Assembly: GCA_029938135.1 (NCBI GenBank)
Contig: JAPYOO010000005.1
Span: 1-48,439, forward strand
DNA: 48,439 nt
Reading direction: 5' to 3'
DNA from: Bermanella sp.
GTDB taxonomy: Bacteria > Pseudomonadota > Gammaproteobacteria > Pseudomonadales > Oceanobacteraceae
This document shows positions 16,963 to 23,831 of the stretch, piece after piece (positions within the stretch are counted from its first letter, which is position 1; each line of letters starts with the position of its first letter). The notes under the pieces were generated by a model. That model did no database searches and was not told where the DNA came from. It worked only from the letters and a program-made list of their open reading frames with translations. The position numbers and the translations under genes are program-made.

Positions 16963-18303
16963 ATGACCATTGAATTATTAAGCCCCGCCGGCACCCTTAA
17001 AAATATGCAGTACGCCTTTGCCTACGGGGCCGATGCCGTTTACGCAGGCCAACCTAGATACAGTTTACGGGTGCGTAATAATGAGTTTGATGCTGAAAAT
17101 CTAGCCATTGGCATCAACCAGGCTCATGCACTGGGCAAAAAGTTTTACATCGCCAGCAACATCGCGCCTCACAATAAAAAAGTGAAAAGTTACATGGCCG
17201 ACATAGAGCCGGTTATTCAGATGAAACCCGATGCGTTAATCATGTCAGACCCCGGTCTCATTATGATGGTCCGCGATAAATGGCCCGATATGCCGGTACA
17301 CCTGAGTGTGCAAGCCAATGTGGTGAATTATGCCAGTGCCAAATTTTGGCAACGCCAAGGCATAGAGCGCATTATTTTGTCCCGTGAATTGTCCCTTGAT
17401 GAGATAGAAGAAATTCGCATGCAGGTACCCGACATGGAGCTTGAAGTGTTTGTTCACGGCGCCTTGTGCATTGCCTATTCAGGGCGTTGTCTGTTATCGG
17501 GTTACATCAACAAACGCGACCCTAACCAGGGCACTTGTACAAATTCGTGCCGCTGGAAATACGACGTACACGATGCTAAAGAAACCGAATCAGGGGACAT
17601 TATCCCTACTGCCGCCCCTGCCACGTGGTCTCCTAAACAAAACAGTGCGCCTACCCTTGGAGCGGGCGACACCAGTGATGAGATTTTCTTGTTACAGGAA
17701 GAGGGTCGCCCTGACGAATTTATGCCCGCGTTTGAGGACGAGCACGGCACCTACATCATGAACAGTAAGGATCTGCGCGCCATCCAGCATGTTAAGCGCT
17801 TGGTCGATATGGGGGTGCATTCATTGAAAATAGAGGGCCGCACCAAAAGTCACTACTATGTGGCCCGTACCGCACAAACGTATCGCAAAGCCATAGACGA
17901 TGCCCTAGCCGGTAAACGCTTCGATATGGGCCTAATGGATACCTTAGAAAACCTCTCTAACCGAGGTTACACCGAAGGCTTTTATCGCCGCCACGTGCAC
18001 GATGAATATCAAAACTACGAACGCGGCACCTCACAAAGCCTTAAACAACAAATTGTAGGGGAGGTAATTCAAGAGATTCACCCTGATTACCTCACTATTA
18101 ATGTTAAAAACAAGTTTCACGAAGGGGATTCCATGGAGCTCATGACTCCAAAGGGTAACCAACGGTTTACGCTTAACGGCATGCTGGACACCAAACAACA
18201 GCCGAAATCAGAGGCTCCAGGGGCGGGTATTAAAGTGTTAATTCCCAAGCCCAAGCATTATCAGCACAGCGATAAAATTATGCTGATGCGCAACTTGAGT
18301 TAA
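16963..18303 (+). CDS. trhP: TrhP (YegQ), U32-family tRNA hydroxylation protein
   Basis: A 446-residue U32-family protein matching E. coli YegQ/TrhP (about 453 residues). TrhP is needed for prephenate-dependent formation of 5-hydroxyuridine at position 34 of certain tRNAs. The U32 signature is VFVHGALCIAYSGRCLLSG, with Cys169 and Cys176, followed by GTCTNSC (Cys192, Cys196). Related U32 proteins use cysteines in these positions to hold a [4Fe-4S] cluster. The N-terminal barrel start ELLSPAGTLKNMQYAFAYGA and the later LKIEGRTKSHYYVA are also typical. The C-terminal beta domain (about 350-446) is present. The protein is cytoplasmic. Older annotation as a protease reflects the family name U32 and is probably misleading. 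The hairpin after the stop suggests a single-gene or last-gene unit. Confidence 0.95.
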   Translation: MTIELLSPAGTLKNMQYAFAYGADAVYAGQPRYSLRVRNNEFDAENLAIGINQAHALGKKFYIASNIAPHNKKVKSYMADIEPVIQMKPDALIMSDPGLIMMVRDKWPDMPVHLSVQANVVNYASAKFWQRQGIERIILSRELSLDEIEEIRMQVPDMELEVFVHGALCIAYSGRCLLSGYINKRDPNQGTCTNSCRWKYDVHDAKETESGDIIPTAAPATWSPKQNSAPTLGAGDTSDEIFLLQEEGRPDEFMPAFEDEHGTYIMNSKDLRAIQHVKRLVDMGVHSLKIEGRTKSHYYVARTAQTYRKAIDDALAGKRFDMGLMDTLENLSNRGYTEGFYRRHVHDEYQNYERGTSQSLKQQIVGEVIQEIHPDYLTINVKNKFHEGDSMELMTPKGNQRFTLNGMLDTKQQPKSEAPGAGIKVLIPKPKHYQHSDKIMLMRNLS

Positions 18304-18310
18304 TGCTTAA

Positions 18311-18344
18311 CTTGAGGCGTGAATGCCGCTCACGCCTCCTCAAG
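18311..18344 (+). terminator. Hairpin after trhP, probable terminator
   Basis: GAGGCGTGA (18314-18322) pairs perfectly with TCACGCCTC (18330-18338) over a 7-nt loop, starting 8 bp past the trhP stop. The following bases (AAGAATTATCT) are only modestly T-rich, so termination strength is uncertain. The rest of the gap to 18535 shows nothing recognisable. Confidence 0.55.
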
Positions 18345-18535
18345 AATTATCTGCCCCTCAATGGCACTAAACACGGGGGTAGGCTGTAAAATTACAAAAG
18401 ATAAAGCCCTACCTCCCTTTTCTGCTAAAGGTCCAGCCGCTTCCTATCAATTTCTGCCGCTGAATTAATCTTCAGATATCCCCCATGTGCTATCTTTAAT
18501 GAACAAGAGCCTGCATTTATGGGCCGTTCATTACC

Positions 18536-19822
18536 ATGGATACAAGCATGTTACGTTTTTTTTCTATTCTATTATTGCTGGTGACTCATTTAACTCAGGC
18601 CAATCCTGAGCAACTTATCAGTGACACGTTCACTCAAGTTTCACAGCAACTTTCAGCTTTAAAAGAAACCAGCCTTCAAGATATTGAACAAATACTCAAG
18701 CAAGAGCTCGAACCCCATATGGATATTGAGCGCATGAGTAAACTGGTGCTGGCTGACCACTGGAAACGGGCTAGCTTAAAGCAAAAAAAACGCTTTATAC
18801 AATGTTTTAACCGCCAACTTAGACACGATCAAGCTCAGTCTTTACAAACATGGCATGCAGGCCAATGGTCAATACGTTCCACCACGTTCAACAACAGTGG
18901 CAGTAAAGTGGCCATTGAAGTTCACATGAAAATGACGCAAGAAACCCGAAATATGGTGCTGCGTATGTATAAGAGTGAGGGGCGCTGGTACATCTACGAT
19001 GCCGCGTTTAACGGCATTAGCATGTTAAAAAACTTTCGCGATGATTATGCCTTAAGGATTGAAAGTCAGGGCCTGGGTAAAACCCTCGCCAAATTGTGCC
19101 AACAGTACCCGCTAACGGTTAAAAAGTTAGTCATGGCCGCCAATGAATGGCCACCCTTCATTGGCCGTTCATTACCCGGCCTAGGTTTTAGCGTTGAACT
19201 AATTAGCCAAGTACTCTCAAGGGCCGGTTACGAGGTGAGCATGGCATTTGCTCCATGGGAAAAAGTGCACAAGGGCATGCAAAAGGGCAAATACGATATT
19301 AGCGTGGCGGCCTGGTCTAATGCTGATCGACAAAAGCAGCTATTGTTCAGCAACCCCTATTACCACAATCAATTGGTGGTGGTGAGTGCCTCACAAACCA
19401 TAAATACTCTAGATGCCTTTCAAAACGCACTGGTAGCGGATAAAAAAAGCCTAGGGCTGATGGAAGACTATGCCTACGAGCAACTTATCCCTAAAGGAAG
19501 CCGCATTAGCTACCACCGACACTACGGCCCCTTGTTACGCAAACTCGCCAGTGAAGAATTGGACATGGCATTACTTGACGGGGATGTAGCACGCTATTTT
19601 TTAAATTCTATGACCAGTTTAAAGAACCATTTGCAAGTACCCACTACCACCCTGCACAGCAGAAGCCTGCACTTTACTATGCTAAAAGATCACCCCGCTG
19701 CACATACAGTCATATTAGATTTTAACCGACACTTAAGCGACTACTTGGAATCTGATGATTATCAAAAACTACTTGAGAAATATCAGCTAGCAAAATACGA
19801 GCGAAACTCGAATATTAATTAA
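18536..19822 (+). CDS. Fusion: MlaC-like domain plus periplasmic amino-acid-type binding domain
   Basis: A 428-residue exported protein with a signal peptide (1-22, ending TQA). Residues about 25-190 resemble MlaC/Ttg2D, the periplasmic phospholipid carrier of the Mla pathway. Recognisable segments are the LEPHMDIERMSKLVLADHW core, KQKKRFIQCFNRQL, and the late GRWYIYDAAFNGISMLKNFRDDY. Residues about 195-425 are a family-3 periplasmic solute-binding domain: KLVMAANEWPPFIG, GFSVELISQVLSRAGY, FAPWEKVHKGMQKGKYDISVAA. MlaC normally has about 210 residues and stands alone, so this is an unusual two-domain arrangement. No mlaA, B, D, E or F is nearby. The start could also be the ATG at 18548, which keeps the signal peptide. 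Function is unknown; the domain calls are recognition by eye. Confidence 0.82.
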   Translation: MDTSMLRFFSILLLLVTHLTQANPEQLISDTFTQVSQQLSALKETSLQDIEQILKQELEPHMDIERMSKLVLADHWKRASLKQKKRFIQCFNRQLRHDQAQSLQTWHAGQWSIRSTTFNNSGSKVAIEVHMKMTQETRNMVLRMYKSEGRWYIYDAAFNGISMLKNFRDDYALRIESQGLGKTLAKLCQQYPLTVKKLVMAANEWPPFIGRSLPGLGFSVELISQVLSRAGYEVSMAFAPWEKVHKGMQKGKYDISVAAWSNADRQKQLLFSNPYYHNQLVVVSASQTINTLDAFQNALVADKKSLGLMEDYAYEQLIPKGSRISYHRHYGPLLRKLASEELDMALLDGDVARYFLNSMTSLKNHLQVPTTTLHSRSLHFTMLKDHPAAHTVILDFNRHLSDYLESDDYQKLLEKYQLAKYERNSNIN

Positions 19823-19946
19823 AGAAATAATATTTATTGTTTGAAATTGTTCACTGTTTCACAAAGACCTCTTGAGTTGTTATAACTTTTGTTTACAAGG
19901 GACGGTTTTCTTTGCTTCCCTTGGGAGTTATAACTAACTTTAAGGT

Positions 19947-21182
19947 ATGACTAAATATCCGCTTTACCTCAAAAAAGTAATCCAGCATAACGCACTAAAC
20001 ATGCTTCTTTTTAGCGCTTTATTTATGTCAGCACTCACTAGCGCTGCGGTGCAGGTAATTCCTAAAGGCTACAAAGATAACACCACCTCAAGTGCCCAAG
20101 ACACTCAGTTGAGTGCTGTGCAATTAAAAGCACACTTTAAAAAGGCGGTTAGCGAATACCGGACTGAGTTAAGAGCGTATTGGCCCGATGCAGAAATAAG
20201 CAGTAAAACCCGCCTTGTCTTTTATTCTCAAGATTACCAACAAAAACAGGCGGTGGATTTTAAGTCTAATGAAATTCAAATTTCTATGCCCAGCATACGC
20301 CAAGGTAAAGTATTAAATTACCGTGAAATGCAAAAACGCCTTAAGAAAACACTGGTGCAATTACTATCTACTAATTTACAAGATGCCGTGAATAAGGATC
20401 CCATCAATAAAGTAATGGAGGGGTTGGCAGGTATCCGCTACGCGCAAGATTTAGGCTCAATGGGTCGGGACTTAATACTGGGGGAGTTGTTTCGTGACGA
20501 ACGCCCTTCTATTAAGGCCGTGGAGCGTATGGCTAAAAAATTAAGCAAGGCAGCCTATATTCGTTACCCCGCCGTAGCCTCTTTAAACTTGGCCTTTGCC
20601 TTTAACGATCGCACCACTTACATTATTTCATTACCTGAAAAACGCATTCGCACTAAGGCTATTCGCTATAAATCATTCGTTTATGATTACGCACAAAAAT
20701 ACAGCCTGCCACCGTCTTTAGTATTTGCCATTATCCATGCTGAAAGCCACTTTAATCCACTGGCACGCTCGCAAGCACCGGCCTTTGGGCTGATGCAAAT
20801 AATGCCTCATACTGCAGGCCTGGATGCCAGCCACTTAATTTACAAGAAACAGAAGGTGTTATCCCCAAGCTACCTATACAACCCTAAACAGAATGTTCAG
20901 GTAGGCGCCGCCTATTTTCATATACTGTACTACCGCTATTTAAAAGGCATTACTGATTCAAAGGCGCGTCTTTACTGTGCCATTGCGGCCTACAATGCCG
21001 GTACGACCAGTGTCATGAAAACACTAACGGGCCGCGGCAGTATTAATAAAGCGGTGAACAGCATTAACCGAATGTCTGCACCAGATGTATTACGTAAATT
21101 ACTCAGGCAAATGCCTACGGCCGAAACCCGTGGATATTTAAACAAAGTCCTTAACTTGCAGAAGACCTATGCCAAAATTTAA
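19947..21182 (+). CDS. MltC-like lytic murein transglycosylase without lipobox
   Basis: A 411-residue exported protein. Its N-terminal region (about 60-200) resembles the MltC-specific domain. The C-terminal region (about 240-400) is a lysozyme-like SLT domain with the catalytic Glu266 in IIHAESHFNP, then AFGLMQIMP and IAAYNAG. It cleaves the glycan backbone of peptidoglycan to a 1,6-anhydro product. E. coli MltC is an outer-membrane lipoprotein, but here the export signal (hydrophobic stretch about 19-34, ending SAA) has no cysteine, so the enzyme should be free in the periplasm. A lipoprotein gene overlaps its 3' end by 14 bp. The start codon has a too-close AAGG; the ATG at 20001 is an alternative. 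Confidence 0.9.
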   Translation: MTKYPLYLKKVIQHNALNMLLFSALFMSALTSAAVQVIPKGYKDNTTSSAQDTQLSAVQLKAHFKKAVSEYRTELRAYWPDAEISSKTRLVFYSQDYQQKQAVDFKSNEIQISMPSIRQGKVLNYREMQKRLKKTLVQLLSTNLQDAVNKDPINKVMEGLAGIRYAQDLGSMGRDLILGELFRDERPSIKAVERMAKKLSKAAYIRYPAVASLNLAFAFNDRTTYIISLPEKRIRTKAIRYKSFVYDYAQKYSLPPSLVFAIIHAESHFNPLARSQAPAFGLMQIMPHTAGLDASHLIYKKQKVLSPSYLYNPKQNVQVGAAYFHILYYRYLKGITDSKARLYCAIAAYNAGTTSVMKTLTGRGSINKAVNSINRMSAPDVLRKLLRQMPTAETRGYLNKVLNLQKTYAKI

Positions 21183-21699
21183 GCTGATAATTTATTGCGT
21201 GTTAACCTTAATGTTAACTGCTTGCCTAGACTTCCCAAAGGAGCAATTCTTTAGCACTAGGATAAGTGAAAAAAATCAAAAAGTGGAATACCAAGATATA
21301 CATAAATTAAACTTGGCTATTAATGGATTAGTAAAAGAGGTGGACGAGTCCGGTTTCTCACCTAAATTGAAAACCCACTTCACGCTTAAAGATTTAAGCG
21401 ACGGACCCTGGCCCCAAGCTTGGGTAGCTTTCAATATTGATGTCTATTTAAAAGATAAAAAATTGGCGCGGATTTCCAAAGCTAATGTTATGCAGGACCG
21501 TACCTTAACAGTGACTTTTGAACAGCATTTACCAAAATTTGGCATTACTCAAGATGAATTAAGCATCCGTGTGACGCCGGTAGCGTGGATGCCCACTTTC
21601 CCACTGCATATAATGTCTGACCCTGCAATCGATGAGGCGGTTAAGATAAATGCATCCACTTCTAAGCAGGTCGATAACAAAATAAGTGCACTTCGCTAG
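21169..21699 (+). CDS. Lipoprotein of unknown function, overlapping the MltC-like gene
   Basis: A 176-residue protein that I do not recognise. The signal peptide ends in the lipobox LTAC (Cys19), followed by Leu-Asp; with no Asp at +2, outer-membrane sorting is expected. The mature part looks beta-rich (WVAFNIDVYLKDKKLARI, TLTVTFEQHL, LSIRVTPVAWMP) and could be a small sandwich domain. The start lies 14 bp inside the end of the transglycosylase gene, so the two are surely cotranscribed. Because the transglycosylase lacks its own lipid anchor, this lipoprotein could be its membrane partner or regulator; that is inference only. Confidence 0.8.
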   Translation: MPKFKLIIYCVLTLMLTACLDFPKEQFFSTRISEKNQKVEYQDIHKLNLAINGLVKEVDESGFSPKLKTHFTLKDLSDGPWPQAWVAFNIDVYLKDKKLARISKANVMQDRTLTVTFEQHLPKFGITQDELSIRVTPVAWMPTFPLHIMSDPAIDEAVKINASTSKQVDNKISALR

Positions 21700-21750
21700 A
21701 CACTAATGTAGACACCATTAGCCTTACAGCTGATGGCTCTATGCTTGTCT

Positions 21751-22758
21751 TCATTGTATATAAAATGTTTGTGATGCGGTCATGGTATTTAGTTTAATGT
21801 TCCATTTCTCCATGGCACTTTTACTGTAAACATAACGTCCAACGTTACTAACAAAAGGCTTAATATCAGAGACGGACACACCTTTTAAAATAAAGTGCGA
21901 CAAACGTGCCGCCAACCGTCCTTGGTCATAACCTGATACCACATACCCTCCGGCCGCCATACCCTGCCCCACCGCTAAATCCCAAAATGCAAATAAGGGT
22001 ACCTGTGAGTGGTGATGTGCCCAATTTATTAACTTGCTAGGCGCAGCGTATTCATCATCACTGTTTCGTATGGTGTGGTAAGTACCCAAAATAATGCCAT
22101 CGTAGCCATTGTCTTGAGTATCTTTAATAGCGTTTTTCCAATCAGCTTCATCATTGGTTAACAGTATATCGATATCTGTACGTCTAATGTTAGCGGTACG
22201 CGCATCACCAAAGGTTTCATTTACAGCTGCTTGCATGGTCGTGCTGTTATCCATTAATACTAACATTTTTTTGGGAGCCGGTTTCATCACTTTTCGAATA
22301 TGTTTGATGGTTTCAACATACAATGGACGCTCTAAAACACCGGTGACATTTTTATGTATATCTAAATTTAGCTTACTTAGCGGGCTGTTTACGCCCAAAA
22401 AAACCACAGGTATGTTGGAGTCACTTAAGCGCGGGATCATCAATAAATTCGCATTGTCATCGCCCAATACAACTAAGTCAGGCTTAATGCGATGGAAAAC
22501 CTTCATTACACGATCGGCCGACGCTTCAAACTCTGACTTGGCAATACGCTTAGTATCAAGATAGGTCACCTCAATATTATGTGTACCTAGGAATTGATCT
22601 TCAAAGGCTTGAATGTAGTTTTTATCCCAGTTGTATTCTGGATGATAACTTTCAACGATTAAGATAGTTTGAGCCATGCAGACCGGAGCCGCTAGCAACA
22701 AAAACACTAATAAAAATATATTTTTATTTATCGACTTAACAACGTGATAAACATTCAT
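21751..22758 (-). CDS. Orphan ABC-type substrate-binding protein (ABC_sub_bind-like)
   Basis: A 335-residue exported protein with a signal peptide (about 1-29, ending CMA). The fold pattern is that of periplasmic binding proteins of the ABC_sub_bind (former DUF534) type. Landmarks are ILIVESYHPEYNWDKNY, the PDLVVLGDDNANLLMIPRL segment, IPVVFLGVN and GYDGIILGTYHTIRN, with the hinge AAGGYVVSGYDQGRLAA near the end. There is no permease or ATPase gene next to it. Such orphan proteins often serve as sensory domains or feed distant transporters. The start has an excellent Shine-Dalgarno sequence (AAGGAG, 6 nt). A copy of the 13-bp motif shared with the 3HB genes lies about 98 bp upstream, which suggests co-regulation with that island. 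Confidence 0.85.
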   Translation of the reverse strand: MNVYHVVKSINKNIFLLVFLLLAAPVCMAQTILIVESYHPEYNWDKNYIQAFEDQFLGTHNIEVTYLDTKRIAKSEFEASADRVMKVFHRIKPDLVVLGDDNANLLMIPRLSDSNIPVVFLGVNSPLSKLNLDIHKNVTGVLERPLYVETIKHIRKVMKPAPKKMLVLMDNSTTMQAAVNETFGDARTANIRRTDIDILLTNDEADWKNAIKDTQDNGYDGIILGTYHTIRNSDDEYAAPSKLINWAHHHSQVPLFAFWDLAVGQGMAAGGYVVSGYDQGRLAARLSHFILKGVSVSDIKPFVSNVGRYVYSKSAMEKWNIKLNTMTASQTFYIQ

Positions 22759-22855
22759 ACGTGCTCCTTCATGCCTGTAAGGCTAATTATTATTTTTACA
22801 CAGACAGTCTATTTAATGATTAATAATTAGGTAAAGCACAAAGGATAAAAATGCG

Positions 22856-22868
22856 ACTAAAGGAGGAT
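22856..22868 (+). promoter_or_regulatory. Shared 13-bp motif, copy 1 (upstream of orphan binding protein)
   Basis: ACTAAAGGAGGAT, identical to the copy at 29421-29433. It lies about 98 bp upstream of the divergent binding-protein start at 22758. It is not a ribosome-binding site: the first ATG downstream on its strand is followed directly by a stop codon. Confidence 0.5.
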
Positions 22869-22923
22869 TAAAGTGATGTAAATTTAAGGAAATTTTTAGA
22901 TTTTAATAAATATAATTTATCGC

Positions 22924-23451
22924 CTAATCAGTTTTTATAGTTTGTAATATTTTAATTAAGTGAGCAGCCTGACTGATGGCATCGTCTAATGCATGATGAA
23001 GCGTTCCCAGCCGCTTTAGTTTAATACTTGGGTAAAAACATTTAAGGGTGCGATAACAGCGATTATTATAATGTGTCCATGGTAAAGGGATACCCGCTCT
23101 ATAATAAGCATTAGCTAATATGGCATTATCGAACGATGCGCCGTTTCCCCACACTAAAGCATCCTCCCCTAGCCAAATAGAGAAATCTGTTAATGCCTGT
23201 GTTAATACAATATTAGGTTCAGTGATGGCTTTCCGGGCCGCATCTTCCTGTTGAAGCCACCATTTAATGGTATCGCCATTTACCTCTAAACCGACTTGTA
23301 GACAGCTTTGTAAATCGATCACTTGGTAATATGTATCTTGAAGCTCACCATTGAACCTGACTGCGCCAATAGCCACGATGGCGGCATTACTATGGGTAGC
23401 CATGGTTTCTAAATCTAACATGACATTATTGTTTGATAACGATGACGGCAT
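22924..23451 (-). CDS. DnaQ-like 3'-5' exonuclease (Rv2179c-like)
   Basis: A 175-residue protein with the DEDDh exonuclease motifs. Exo I is VMLDLETM (Asp, Glu), Exo II is WGNGASFDNAIL (Asp), and Exo III is HHALDDAISQA (His, Asp). Short stand-alone proteins of this form resemble the Rv2179c-like/exodeoxyribonuclease VIII-type exonucleases. They act on RNA or DNA 3' ends with two metal ions. There is no polymerase or other replication gene nearby. The ATG at 23451 is preceded by TTAAGG at about 11 nt; an ATG ten codons in (23421) lacks a ribosome-binding site. It is probably cytoplasmic and monocistronic. The substrate is unknown. Confidence 0.88.
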   Translation of the reverse strand: MPSSLSNNNVMLDLETMATHSNAAIVAIGAVRFNGELQDTYYQVIDLQSCLQVGLEVNGDTIKWWLQQEDAARKAITEPNIVLTQALTDFSIWLGEDALVWGNGASFDNAILANAYYRAGIPLPWTHYNNRCYRTLKCFYPSIKLKRLGTLHHALDDAISQAAHLIKILQTIKTD

Positions 23452-23831
23452 GAGTTGCGCAGCCTTAAGTGAGTAGTTGTATTTAGCTTAGGACAGATTA
23501 AAGGTATCTTCCTGATATGTGGTGTTCATGGCCGTGAGAAGTGGACAGATGATATGTTAGGAATTGGTTTTGTTAATCGGGGAAACGCCGCGACGTGCCA
23601 TCCTGCTTTGAAGCTTAGACATCGCTAGCCTGAAAAACGCCGCTCCTTGCCATCCTCGGTAATTGCTCCTGCATTACTCTAATACATCACATCCCTGTGA
23701 TTAATGGCACCGCGGCATACCGTACATCCTGTACATAAAAGCGGCTGCATCCAAGGCGGACAAGACCCGATCTAAATAGGAGCGGGTAAACTAAAGAGCG
23801 ACACCCACATCACTCTTTAATATTCCAAAGG
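23452..23831. other. 380-bp gene-free stretch with degenerate repeats
   Basis: No convincing gene is seen. Two 22-bp direct repeats (23583-23604 and 23635-23656, 19 of 22 identical) share the core AAACGCCGC then TGCCATCCT. A related GC-rich segment (23709-23760) contains GTACATCCTGTAC. These look like REP-like or decayed mobile repeats. A weak hairpin near 23793-23818 (AAAGAG with CTCTTT) may serve as terminator for the hydrolase gene ending at 23832. Confidence 0.55.
23583..23656. repeat. Pair of 22-bp direct repeats, REP-like
   Basis: Two copies 52 bp apart differ at three of 22 positions. Both begin AAACGCCGC and end TGCCATCCT. Their GC content is above that of the surroundings. They may belong to a family dispersed in the genome; this cannot be judged from the window. 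Confidence 0.5.

Noticed and set aside
16963-18303. Annotation of the U32 protein as a collagenase-type protease
   Set aside because: The match is to TrhP/YegQ with U32 cysteines; the subfamily is linked to tRNA hydroxylation, not proteolysis.
22856-22884. AAAGGAGGA followed by ATG as a ribosome-binding site and start
   Set aside because: The ATG is followed immediately by TAA. The sequence is better explained as a copy of the shared regulatory motif.
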